A DNA stretch of 64,000 bases from Sphaerochaeta sp. Phil3 (GCA_001940825.1 MSGT01000058.1:1-64000); one strand, 5' to 3'. Positions 47,745 through 57,461 are shown, counted from the first letter of the stretch. Program-made: numbers and translations. Notes: a model not told the origin generated them from the sequence alone.

Positions 47745-47850
47745 GGGCTCTTCACGTTTTCTCGGGGATTGCCCCTTCTTGACGGAGGCGCTGAAATGGG
47801 CAACCCATGAGGACGAAGCGAATGAATCCGTAGGCTTTCCGTGCACCCCA
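47745..47850 (-). repeat. Dispersed repeat family copy C
   Basis: Minus reading HGVHGKPTDSFASSSWVAHFSASVKKGQSPRKREEP; ~94% identical to copy B across ~79 nt by eye. Confidence 0.85.
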
Positions 47851-47945
47851 TGGACAATCGTCGAACCTGGTCTGATATGGCCGCCGAACAATTCAAGGGT
47901 TCTCCTTCCGGACGGCTTGCCAGTCCCCTCGTGGAACAACAGAAC

Positions 47946-48206
47946 ATGATTGTCGTCACATGCCATGGATATATAAACGTTGAAGCCCTTGATTGGTTCA
48001 GGGAGTTCAAAGCAAACGAAACCCTTGGCGGAAACCTCAAGTTCTACCGCACGAGGGACAACCTCACCCAGACGCAGCTTGCAGAGAAACTTGGAACAAC
48101 AAGACAGGACGTATCGGGAATGGAGAGGAACAGCCACCCAATCAGCAAGAAGACGGCAAAGAAACTTGAGAACCTTTTCAAGACCTCTCCTGCAAAGTTC
48201 ATTTGA
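47946..48206 (+). CDS. XRE/HTH antitoxin-like protein, possibly truncated
   Basis: GGNLKFYRTRDNLTQTQLAEKLGTTRQDVSGMERNSHPISKKTAKKLENLFK. Confidence 0.6.
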   Translation: MIVVTCHGYINVEALDWFREFKANETLGGNLKFYRTRDNLTQTQLAEKLGTTRQDVSGMERNSHPISKKTAKKLENLFKTSPAKFI

Positions 48207-48375
48207 AAACAGAACAGAACTTTCTATTGGTTCTTGTATCACTTTAATTAGCCATTATTATACCATCTTAGCTAAAATTTGAGAAAAAACCTCAAACAAG
48301 CCATTGTTTTTTTATCCTGCTCCAATTATCATTTTGAATGAGGATGCTCCCCTCAAGGCGAATGAGGAACCAAAG

Positions 48376-49680
48376 ATGATTATCAGCTATACATTCGGAA
48401 ACTTCCGAACATTCAAAGAGGACGCTACCCTTTCAATGAAGGCTTCCTCCCAAACAACTTTCAATGATAGGCTCATAAGGACGAAAGAAGGCAGGATCCT
48501 TCCGGTCGCTGTCATATATGGAGCCAATGCAAGTGGAAAATCCAATCTGATTCTCTCTCTCATGGTGTTCAGAGACATTGTCCTGAATGGTTCAATCACA
48601 ACCCAGAGCCCTCAGACTACTATTGCAAATCTTGAACTATTACCAAGTCTGTGCACGGAGGAAGATGGACCAATGCAGTTCTCCATTGAGTTCATTACCA
48701 AGGAGGACCATTTCAGATACTCCATTGGAGTGAAAGTTGGAAGGCTTGAGAGAATTCAAAGGAAAGTGGTCTATGAGAAACTTGAATACTTCAAGAAAAA
48801 ACAATCCATTACTCTTTTTGAACGCAATGATTCTTCAATACGCATTGCAAGGGATAAGGATTCAATCAAAGTTCTTTCAGTTACGAAATCCTTTCTGGAC
48901 AATGTCGAAGAGGTACTTTGCAAGAACACTGATAAAACGGACATATTCCTAGCCAGAGGGTTCAAGTCCACGATATGTGGTCCCATTGCCGATTCAGTCA
49001 TGGAATTCTTCAGGAATGGGATTACCGCAATAACGGACTTTCCACTCAACAATCCAAGACTAGAACATGTACCGATTGAAGCGCAAAACTGTTTGCTTTG
49101 GAATGAAACTCTTGATAAGTTCGTCAAGAAAGCCGACTTTGGTTCCCATGGGATTTGTTTCAAGTGCGAGGAAGAAGATGATAAAGGAACAAAAAACAAC
49201 GCAGACCTTTTCTCAATATACGATAGAAATGGAAGCAAAGTCCTCGTAAACGCAGACCTAATGGAATCCAGAGGAACAATTAAGCTCATTGATTTTGCAA
49301 TCCTATTCTCTGAACATTTTTCAAATGGGAATGCGTTGGTCATTGATGAGTTTGATTCATCCTTGCATCCTGAAATTGTAAAAGGGATAATCTCCGTTTT
49401 CAGCGACCCTTCCATAAACAAAGCCGGAGCCCAGCTGATATTCACAACTCACAACCCAATATATCTCAGCAACAAACTCTTCAGAAGAGATCAGATATTC
49501 TTCGTCGAAAAGGACAGCTCTTCATACCAGAGCGACCTGTACACACTCGCGGATTTCGGGTCAACGGAAGTAAGGAACGATGAGAACTACATGATCAACT
49601 ACTTCAAGGGAAAGTATGCAACCCTTCCGTACATCGACTTTTCGGAGATTGTAAACAATGGAAAAGAGGAAACGATATAA
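48376..49680 (+). CDS. AAA-family ATPase (RloA-like/AAA_15-type)
   Basis: Starts MIISYTFGNFRTFKEDATLSM; Walker A YGANASGKSNLILSL; Walker B ALVIDEFDSSLHP; IFTTHNPIYLS. Confidence 0.85.
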   Translation: MIISYTFGNFRTFKEDATLSMKASSQTTFNDRLIRTKEGRILPVAVIYGANASGKSNLILSLMVFRDIVLNGSITTQSPQTTIANLELLPSLCTEEDGPMQFSIEFITKEDHFRYSIGVKVGRLERIQRKVVYEKLEYFKKKQSITLFERNDSSIRIARDKDSIKVLSVTKSFLDNVEEVLCKNTDKTDIFLARGFKSTICGPIADSVMEFFRNGITAITDFPLNNPRLEHVPIEAQNCLLWNETLDKFVKKADFGSHGICFKCEEEDDKGTKNNADLFSIYDRNGSKVLVNADLMESRGTIKLIDFAILFSEHFSNGNALVIDEFDSSLHPEIVKGIISVFSDPSINKAGAQLIFTTHNPIYLSNKLFRRDQIFFVEKDSSSYQSDLYTLADFGSTEVRNDENYMINYFKGKYATLPYIDFSEIVNNGKEETI

Positions 49681-50299
49681 GAAAACAGTTTTCTGCGTAG
49701 TCGAAGGACAACAGGAAGAATTATATCTGAAGCATTTGGCAAATCTCTTGACAGATTTTCCCACAAAAGTTGTTAAGTTCAATATTGTCAAAGGAAATGC
49801 CGACAAACTAAGAGGAAATGGCATCGAGTACGATAGCGCCTGTGTCTTTGACCACGATTTTGATGATGCATTGTTCTCCAAAAACTTGGAGACATGCATT
49901 GAGCTGGATAGAAAGTTCAGCAGAAAATCAAGGGAAAATGGACATAGAGTCCATCATGCTTTCAGCAATGTCTGCTTTGATCTATGGTTACTACTTCACA
50001 AAAGGGACTTCAAGAGTCCAATCAACACCACAGATGGGTATGTCAAGGAAATAAGGAAAGCGTTCGATCTTCCAGATGATGCAGACATAAAGAGTAAGAA
50101 AACAATTGAAGAAATACTAGGACAGATTACTTTGGATGATGTCTATGATGCAATATCACGAGCAGAATCAATCAAAGAATCGAAACTTGGCAGAGATCTG
50201 CATAGAACGAGCAAAGGAGCAGAATACTATGACAACCCTGATATGAGCATACACATCTTTATGAAAGAGCTCATTTCAGAGGTTATTGAATCAAAATAA
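49658..50299 (+). CDS. RloB-like protein (TOPRIM-type)
   Basis: KTVFCVVEGQQEELYLKHL (VEGxxE) and CVFDHDFDDALF (DxD); overlaps the ATPase gene by 23 nt. Confidence 0.82.
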   Translation: MEKRKRYKKTVFCVVEGQQEELYLKHLANLLTDFPTKVVKFNIVKGNADKLRGNGIEYDSACVFDHDFDDALFSKNLETCIELDRKFSRKSRENGHRVHHAFSNVCFDLWLLLHKRDFKSPINTTDGYVKEIRKAFDLPDDADIKSKKTIEEILGQITLDDVYDAISRAESIKESKLGRDLHRTSKGAEYYDNPDMSIHIFMKELISEVIESK

Positions 50300-50328
50300 A
50301 CCTACATAACTGAAAATCAATCCTTATT

Positions 50329-53300
50329 TCAGGGAAACATCAATCCAGACAAACTGTCATTAGATCCAAGCAAAGTTTCCGCAATCTTCGCGTTTTCCAC
50401 ATGGATCACTACTTTTGGCTCTTTCAAGTCGAAAGAAACCTTTGGACTTTCTTTTATCGAGCCTCCAAGAAGATTCAAATCTCCAAATAAGACGTCCAAA
50501 CCATCGAAAACACCAAACCGCAAGTAACAACAATCCTGTTCAAAAACAAAGACCTTCCTCTCTTTCAAGTACCTAAGGGATTCAAGCTGTGCATCGGAAT
50601 TGACAGCTTTGACCAAAGAAGAGGTTCTAATCTCTACTGGTACGCCTCGTTCAATCGCACAAAGAAGTTCATCAATAAGCTTCAAAGACGCCCTAGACAA
50701 AAACACTTCTGGACTACTTACGACAATCGACTTGGAAGCTTTTCTCACAAGAGAAACCAACAAATCGAATATATCATATTGTGAATAGAAACATTTTTCA
50801 TTGAGCAAACCTCCAACATCCCCATTTGAATGCAAAAGCATTTCAGAACCAAGAACATAACCCAGCTTTCTATATGAAGACAGCCTTTTTGCATACATCC
50901 TTGCATATTGCGGAACACAAATATCTACGTAATCATAAATGCAGACCTTATCTTTGCTCACAAACTCCCTAGCTATTCTACCAGCATATTGACTAACAAC
51001 ACCTTCCCATCCAACAGGAGAAACGACCATAAGGGTATCAAGATACGGAATATCTACGCCCTCCCCCAAATACTGACCGGTGGAAATCACAACAAATGAA
51101 CCATCAATGTTGGATTCAAGAATCTCATTCACTTTTTTACGATCCACCGCTTTCATCTCTCCAGTCAAAACAATCGAAGAAATGCCCCGCTCGTTTAGTT
51201 TTGCCTCCAGAATTCTTGTATGCTCAACCAACTTTGTCAGGATAAGGATTCTTTTCCCTGAATCCTTCAAAGCCACAACATCGTCTACAATGAGACGGTT
51301 CCTTGCATCGTCAATCGAAAGCTCCTTGATAGCTACAACATTGTTGAAAGGCTTTGCCTCAAAAACCGATAACATTGAATTTGTAAATCTTGGAACGAAA
51401 GTCTGCGCCAAACCTCTTTCATATGCAAGTTTATTAGCACCGTATTGAAACACCACAGGACCACATTGCGAGTGTATAAGACATTCAAGGCCATCAAGTC
51501 TTTTCACAGTCGCAGACAACCCATATACATACTTTGGGCGAACGGCATTCATGACCTTTAGAAAAGAATCAGCCGCTATATGATGACACTCATCGACTAT
51601 CACCATTCCATAGTCTCTTATGAACTCTGGCATACGAGAAGCAATGGACTGAACCATTGCTATATCAACGTATGAAGACAATGAGTCCCTTGCTCCTCCA
51701 TAGACACCAATACCTGTTTTGTTTGTACGTTTTCCTGTTCTTTTCAATGGAGCATTTCCAACAACAAGAAACTTCTCAAGACTGGCCTTCCATTGATCCA
51801 TTAGTTTTTGTTTCTGAACAAGCACCAGAGTTTTCTCTTTGCGTTCTGCAATTAGCTTTGCAGCAACAACAGTCTTGCCAAAAGAGGTTGCGGCATTAAG
51901 GATACCAATTTCAACGGCTTTCATTGAGTCCACAGCTTGAATCTGAACCTCCTTAAGAGTTCCATTGAAATTAACATCCAACCCAGTATTGTGGGCTCTT
52001 AAGTCTTTGAGCTCATAATCTATACCAGATGCTTTCAAATACCGTTCAAGTTCATCTTTCAAACCTCTTGGCAACTGGAGGACTTCGTCAGATTCCAGAA
52101 ACGATTCGACGAAGGAATTCAGTTTATCAGAAACATAACCTTTGTTTCTCTTTCGAGATTTGAAGTAGTTAGGATTCATAAAACAAGCCAGACGTTTGCA
52201 ACCATTCTGGAGCCTTGCTGTCATCGCACTTTTAGGAATACTCAAACCAGAAGACAAGAACACTGGGAGAGCTTTTGGAAGACAATCCTTCTTGGTTACT
52301 TTAGGCAGTCTTTTCTTCCAAATAACATCCTTTTCCAGTTCAGAACCATCATTAAAGAAGTCTAGACCGTTATCAGAGCCCCTGTGAGTTACAAGATACA
52401 AGTCGATATCGTCTTCAGAGTATCTTGGAACAGATGACAGGAATGAAATCTGATCAGGATAGACATTGAAATCGTTGTCAACAAATACCGTCCCTTTGCC
52501 CTCTTTTCTTCTAGCTGCGCCAGCCATTAAAGGCATTAGTATCAGATTTCCAAAACAACCTTCTTCGATTTCGTCTTGAGTTGGGAATACCCTATCATAG
52601 GATTTCAGACTTACAGTCCTTGAATTCTCACATGCTTCATCAAGGAACGAAAACGCCAATCTTCTTGCTTTGAAGGCAGGAACATCCTCACTAAAGAACA
52701 ACCAAAGATGTGCACCTTTTCCACTGAACGATTGCTCAATTGCCATCTGAAAACCCGATTTTCTAGCAACACTAGCTAATTCCAGAGCATCTTTTCTCCA
52801 CGTAGACTCATCCAAATCAATTGCAACGAACCTACATACATTTCCTGGAAGCATTGCATATATACCTACAGCTCCTTTGCCATGATCATTGTAATTGTAC
52901 ATGTTCCTAGAACAAATAATCTCAGGAGAAAGGCTTTCGTATAACCGGCATTGACAATCAGAACAACTCGGTCTAGAACCAACGGATTCTTTGTCCTTGA
53001 ATTTTTTGAGCAAACAGTTCTCAGTCCAGGCATTTAAGCAAACAGGATAATACGATGCTTTACTTGTCTTTTCATTCCAATTCCTTACAGCATACACATC
53101 TCTTCTGCCATGAAACAATTCGAAAAGAAAGTTCGCCTTTTCGCTTGGAGATGCCTGCATAGACAATGATGACTCTCCCAACCTGATTTCAACCCTTGAA
53201 GATGAAATTCTTTCCAAACGTCCCTGAATCGAACTTTTCCGTTGTTCTAATTCAGAGATCCTTCTCTGAAGCGCAACGATTTCATTTCCAATATCTTGAA

Positions 53301-53421
53301 TCTTGTCATCGACATCAATCAAAGAAGAAACCAAGGATTCTTCGCTCTCCAAGGAAAAAGAAGAACCCTCTATGTGCAAATCATCAATGAATGTAAAACT
53401 GGCATCTACATCATACATCAT
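50329..53421 (-). CDS. TOTE-type conflict protein: coiled coil, AEP primase-like domain, SF2 helicase, degenerate PLD-like domain
   Basis: Coiled coil EIVALQRRISELEQRKSSIQGRLE; primase-like CRFVAIDLDEST, SFSGKGAHLWLFF; helicase NAATSFGKTVVAAKLIAERKEKTLVLVQKQKL, VIVDECHHI, GLSATVKR. Confidence 0.82.
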   Translation of the reverse strand: MMYDVDASFTFIDDLHIEGSSFSLESEESLVSSLIDVDDKIQDIGNEIVALQRRISELEQRKSSIQGRLERISSSRVEIRLGESSLSMQASPSEKANFLFELFHGRRDVYAVRNWNEKTSKASYYPVCLNAWTENCLLKKFKDKESVGSRPSCSDCQCRLYESLSPEIICSRNMYNYNDHGKGAVGIYAMLPGNVCRFVAIDLDESTWRKDALELASVARKSGFQMAIEQSFSGKGAHLWLFFSEDVPAFKARRLAFSFLDEACENSRTVSLKSYDRVFPTQDEIEEGCFGNLILMPLMAGAARRKEGKGTVFVDNDFNVYPDQISFLSSVPRYSEDDIDLYLVTHRGSDNGLDFFNDGSELEKDVIWKKRLPKVTKKDCLPKALPVFLSSGLSIPKSAMTARLQNGCKRLACFMNPNYFKSRKRNKGYVSDKLNSFVESFLESDEVLQLPRGLKDELERYLKASGIDYELKDLRAHNTGLDVNFNGTLKEVQIQAVDSMKAVEIGILNAATSFGKTVVAAKLIAERKEKTLVLVQKQKLMDQWKASLEKFLVVGNAPLKRTGKRTNKTGIGVYGGARDSLSSYVDIAMVQSIASRMPEFIRDYGMVIVDECHHIAADSFLKVMNAVRPKYVYGLSATVKRLDGLECLIHSQCGPVVFQYGANKLAYERGLAQTFVPRFTNSMLSVFEAKPFNNVVAIKELSIDDARNRLIVDDVVALKDSGKRILILTKLVEHTRILEAKLNERGISSIVLTGEMKAVDRKKVNEILESNIDGSFVVISTGQYLGEGVDIPYLDTLMVVSPVGWEGVVSQYAGRIAREFVSKDKVCIYDYVDICVPQYARMYAKRLSSYRKLGYVLGSEMLLHSNGDVGGLLNEKCFYSQYDIFDLLVSLVRKASKSIVVSSPEVFLSRASLKLIDELLCAIERGVPVEIRTSSLVKAVNSDAQLESLRYLKERKVFVFEQDCCYLRFGVFDGLDVLFGDLNLLGGSIKESPKVSFDLKEPKVVIHVENAKIAETLLGSNDSLSGLMFP

Positions 53422-53456
53422 AGCTATGATATCACATTAAGGTAGCAAAATAGAAA

Positions 53457-53487
53457 AGGACCTTCCCCAACGAAAGGAGAAGGTCCT
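53457..53487 (-). terminator. Intrinsic terminator downstream of the second ABC operon
   Basis: Minus strand AGGACCTTC...GAAGGTCCT followed by TTTCTATTTT. Confidence 0.75.
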
Positions 53488-53508
53488 CTGAACAGAACAA
53501 GACATCAG

Positions 53509-55167
53509 CTACATCATTATCTCTCCATCCTTTGATACTCTGTTGAAGAGTAGGAGGGAAATAACCGTGAATATGGATACGACTGTGGCAAGCGCACAGG
53601 CTCTTCCATCTGTTGCATTTGCGACGGCCTTGTAGACCGCAATGTTCAAAGTCTGCGTCCTGAAAGAATACAAGAGCATTGAGGAGGACAGCTCGGTGAT
53701 GAGAGTGACCCAGCTCATGATGGCTCCTGCGAAGATTCCATTGAACATCATTGGAATTGTGATTCTAACCAATGTCTTGAGTTTACCGGCACCAAGGGAT
53801 TCAGCTGCTTCATCGATCGAGAGAGGAATCTGGGACAGAATGGCGACTGAAGACCTGATGGTGTATGGAATCCTTCTTACACACATGGCAATTACCATTA
53901 TTGCCGCCGTACCAACAAGAGGGAGATATGGATTGTTGAATGCAAGGATCATTGAGATACCAACGACAGCACCTGGAATTACATAGGGAACCATCGAAAG
54001 TGTATCTATCGTAGCGTTGAGGAAGTTCCTACGTCTTACGGTAAGATAAGAAATGAGAATTGCAAGGACAATGATAAGGACAAGGGCAAGACCACAGATC
54101 CTTATCGTGTTCCAAATCGTATTTCCCATCCTGTTGAACACATGCTGATAGCTCTGAAGAGAGAACCCTTCTTTGAAAACCTCTCCACTTGGGTTCGTCT
54201 TTCTGAATGAAAGATAGACAAGATAGAGCTGAGGCAGCAATGCAACGGCTACAAGGCCATATCCATACAAATGGATTAAGAAATTTGCCAAAGGCTTGGC
54301 CTTCTTCCTCTCGACGTGGTTCATCGCACTCATGGAAAAGCTGTTCTTCTTCGTCAGATATCTCTGAACAAGGAAAAACACCAACGTTATGAGGATTGCA
54401 ACGACCGATATCGCTGCGGCGAAGTTGTGGTTGGTTCCAACTTCACCAACGTATTCGTTGTAGATTATGACAGGGAACGTGGTGTATCCCTCACCTATCA
54501 TCAAAGGTGTTCCAAAGTCTGCAATGGCTCTCATGAAAACCATGAGAGTCGCCGCAAGAATCGAAGGCATACAAAGAGGTATTACAACGGAGAAGAAACG
54601 CTTGACTCCACTTACACCCATGTTGGCCGATGCCTCAAGCAGCGACTTGTCCACGTTCTTCATAGCGCCTGAAACGTACATGAACACCAAAGGGAATAGC
54701 TTGAGGGACAGAACCAGAAGTATTCCATTGAAACCATAGATGTTTGGAATGATGATTCCAAACGCGGACTTGAAGAACTTTGTTATGACACCTGCCCTTC
54801 CAAGAAGGTTGACCCATGCGTATGCACCAATGAACGGGGCCGACATTGAAGACAGGATTATGAGCATCTGAAGGAACTTGCGGCCCTTCACCTCGTACAT
54901 GTTGTAGAAATAGGCCAAAGGAATACCAAGGACAAGCGAAATTCCACATGTACACAGAGCCACCTTGAAGCTGTTGGTGAGAGTCCTGAAATAGTATGGC
55001 TGACTAAAGAACTTTATGAAGTGCTTCAACGTGAGCCTGCCAGTACCCTCATCTATTACGGACTGTCCAACTATCTTCAACAGAGGATAGACCATGAAAA
55101 GAAGGTAGAGGGCAAGTATGATAAGACTTGCAATTACCCAGAAATCGAATTTTGCTTTCTTCTTCAT
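53509..55167 (-). CDS. ABC transporter permease, fused two-domain FbpB-type
   Basis: MKKKAKFDFWVIASLIILALYLLFMVYPLL and two permease cores (LLEASANMGVSGVKRFFSVVIPLCMP; DEAAESLGAGKLKTLVRITIPMMF). Confidence 0.9.
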   Translation of the reverse strand: MKKKAKFDFWVIASLIILALYLLFMVYPLLKIVGQSVIDEGTGRLTLKHFIKFFSQPYYFRTLTNSFKVALCTCGISLVLGIPLAYFYNMYEVKGRKFLQMLIILSSMSAPFIGAYAWVNLLGRAGVITKFFKSAFGIIIPNIYGFNGILLVLSLKLFPLVFMYVSGAMKNVDKSLLEASANMGVSGVKRFFSVVIPLCMPSILAATLMVFMRAIADFGTPLMIGEGYTTFPVIIYNEYVGEVGTNHNFAAAISVVAILITLVFFLVQRYLTKKNSFSMSAMNHVERKKAKPLANFLIHLYGYGLVAVALLPQLYLVYLSFRKTNPSGEVFKEGFSLQSYQHVFNRMGNTIWNTIRICGLALVLIIVLAILISYLTVRRRNFLNATIDTLSMVPYVIPGAVVGISMILAFNNPYLPLVGTAAIMVIAMCVRRIPYTIRSSVAILSQIPLSIDEAAESLGAGKLKTLVRITIPMMFNGIFAGAIMSWVTLITELSSSMLLYSFRTQTLNIAVYKAVANATDGRACALATVVSIFTVISLLLFNRVSKDGEIMM

Positions 55168-55174
55168 CTGTCCC

Positions 55175-56263
55175 TCACTTGACCAACGCCCTTTCACCGT
55201 CTTCAGTGAACACGTTGATTTTCTCCGCCTTTACTGTCATCCTGACTTCAGTCCCATTCTCGATTATGTCATCGATTTGAGACTCCTGGATAATCTCGGC
55301 CCTGATACCATCCTTGAGCTCGACTTCATAGTGGGTGTTCAATCCAAGGAACGTACTGTAGAGAACCTTTCCTACAAGACCTCCTCCCTCTGCCGTTTGG
55401 CTTATGACAAGTTCTTCAGGCCTTACGGAGACAACGACATTCTGACCATTGGAAACGTCTGCAAGATTGTCCATCCTGACGGTATAGCCGTTGCCGAACA
55501 CAACTGATTTTTCGGAATCATTCACCTTTATCGTCGCATCCATAAGGTTTGTTCTTCCAATGAAGGATGCAACGAATCTGTTCGCAGGCCTTTGGTACAG
55601 GTTTTTAGGTGTTCCAATCTGTTGGATGACCCCATGGTTCATTACAGCAATCCTGTCGGAGACTGCCATGGCCTCTTCCTGGTCATGGGTGACATAGACC
55701 GTGGTGATTCCAAGCCTGTTCTGGATTTCCTTGATGACGGTCCTCATCTCAACTCTGAGCTTTGCATCCAGGTTGGAAAGGGGCTCGTCCATCAAAAGGA
55801 CTTCAGGCTCAATGGCCAAAGCCCTTGCCAAGGCCACCCTCTGCTGCTGTCCACCAGAGAGCTTTTCAGGAAGACGGTCTGCATATTCCGATATCTTCAT
55901 GAGAGCCATGAACTCATCCGTCTTGGCCTTTATCTGCTCTTTTGGAAGCTTCTTGTTCTTAAGTCCAAAAGCAACGTTCTTTCTTACTGTAAGGTGTGGA
56001 AAGATTGCATAGTTCTGGAACACCATTCCAATATTTCTCTTGGATGGCTCCAAATCGTTTATGAGGCGGTCACCAAAGTAGAAACTACCGCCTTCGATTG
56101 AGTTGAATCCCGCAATCATTCTGAGCAGAGTCGTCTTTCCACAGCCAGAAGGTCCAAGAAGAGTAAAGAACTCACCTGGTTGGATCTCCAGCGACAAATC
56201 TGGAATGGCTACGAAATCGCCATATTTCTTCACTGCATCGATTATTGTGATTTTGACATCCAT
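55175..56263 (-). CDS. ABC transporter ATPase (FbpC/PotA-like)
   Basis: GPSGCGKTTLLRMIAGFNS, LSGGQQQRVALARALAIEPEVLLMDEPLSNLDAKLR. Confidence 0.93.
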   Translation of the reverse strand: MDVKITIIDAVKKYGDFVAIPDLSLEIQPGEFFTLLGPSGCGKTTLLRMIAGFNSIEGGSFYFGDRLINDLEPSKRNIGMVFQNYAIFPHLTVRKNVAFGLKNKKLPKEQIKAKTDEFMALMKISEYADRLPEKLSGGQQQRVALARALAIEPEVLLMDEPLSNLDAKLRVEMRTVIKEIQNRLGITTVYVTHDQEEAMAVSDRIAVMNHGVIQQIGTPKNLYQRPANRFVASFIGRTNLMDATIKVNDSEKSVVFGNGYTVRMDNLADVSNGQNVVVSVRPEELVISQTAEGGGLVGKVLYSTFLGLNTHYEVELKDGIRAEIIQESQIDDIIENGTEVRMTVKAEKINVFTEDGERALVK

Positions 56264-56338
56264 TTTTCTACAACTCCGCTAGTTTAAAACTTACTTTTAT
56301 CTTCGCCCCATGAAAGAGACATATTGGAAGCAAATTAT

Positions 56339-56363
56339 GTGGCCCCAAAAGCCTAGGGGCCAC
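56339..56363 (-). other. Intercistronic hairpin between SBP and ATPase genes
   Basis: GTGGCCCC...GGGGCCAC 8-bp stem without a T-run. Confidence 0.6.
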
Positions 56364-56381
56364 AAGAAACTTCAAAACAGA

Positions 56382-57425
56382 TTAGTTCTTTCCGTACTTT
56401 GCCCAATACTCGTTCCACTTTTCCTTGATTGCTGCATTGTTTTTGGCAAGAGCCTCAGTGTCTGCAACCTTAACGTTGATTGTGGAAAGGTCGACCATCG
56501 TTGGGCTACCGCCTTCAAGCTTTGTCGTTGTTGCTGGTCTTGCTGCAGCATCGAGATAGGACTGCTGTCCTTCGTCTGACTGGAGGAAGTCCATGAAAAG
56601 CTTTGCATTCTCAAGGTTCTTTGCACCCTTGATGATGGCGGAGGCGAAACCAACGCTTGTGGTTCCCTCTTCCCAGAATACCATGTGGCCGCCGGTTGTT
56701 CCTGCATCGAGGAGCTTGACGATTGCTGGCTCATAGGAAAGTCCAACAACGTATTCGCCGGCAAGCGTTGACTTGCCAGGGACAGAAGAGGAGCTTACTA
56801 CGACGAGGCCGTTCTGCATAAGCTTTGCAATGTAGTCCCAGGCTTCCTCGCTCTCCCAACCGCCAAAGTCAGTAAGAAGGCACTGGAGGTTGTTCCATGC
56901 GGAAGAGGATGATGTTGGATTGGCCATGACGACCTTGCCATAAAGTGCTGGATCAAGAAGGGAGTTCCATCCTGTGACCTTTATGCCAAGCTCTGCTTCA
57001 AGAGCATCGTTGACAACGAGACAAGGAATCTGGATGTCGTGGAATGTGAGCTTACCGGATGTGTTGTGGTAACCTTCCTGCATCTTGTAGTCGTTCACGC
57101 TTACGTATGTATCAAAGTACTCGCCATATGCTGCGAGGTCGGCGTACTGAAGTCCTCCGAACATTGCATCGGCCTGTGGATTGGAAGCCTCAGCCTGAAT
57201 CCTTGCCTTGCAGTCACCAGCTCCACCATATGTGTAGTAGACCTTGATGTTTGGATAGAGTTCATTGAACTTTGCAATTGCAATGTCATAGTGTGCCTGG
57301 CTCACTGTCGTATAGAGGATGAGCTCTCCGGAACCGCCCTCAGCCTGTGTCTCGGAAGCAGCCTGTGCGAAAACTGCCGTGATCGCAACCAAAGCGATAA
57401 GTACGATACTTAGTGCTTTCTTCAT
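56382..57425 (-). CDS. Extracellular substrate-binding protein, FbpA/AfuA-like
   Basis: Signal peptide MKKALSIVLIALVAITAVFAQAASETQA; GELILYTTVSQAHYDIAIAKFNELYPNIKVYYTYGGAGD. Confidence 0.9.
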   Translation of the reverse strand: MKKALSIVLIALVAITAVFAQAASETQAEGGSGELILYTTVSQAHYDIAIAKFNELYPNIKVYYTYGGAGDCKARIQAEASNPQADAMFGGLQYADLAAYGEYFDTYVSVNDYKMQEGYHNTSGKLTFHDIQIPCLVVNDALEAELGIKVTGWNSLLDPALYGKVVMANPTSSSSAWNNLQCLLTDFGGWESEEAWDYIAKLMQNGLVVVSSSSVPGKSTLAGEYVVGLSYEPAIVKLLDAGTTGGHMVFWEEGTTSVGFASAIIKGAKNLENAKLFMDFLQSDEGQQSYLDAAARPATTTKLEGGSPTMVDLSTINVKVADTEALAKNNAAIKEKWNEYWAKYGKN

Positions 57426-57461
57426 ATTCTTTCTCCTTTTATTTATCTACACTCCGTGTAG

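Noticed and set aside
47679-48242. 187-aa minus-strand ORF
   Set aside because: Runs antisense to the HTH gene and through repeat copy C; likely artefact.
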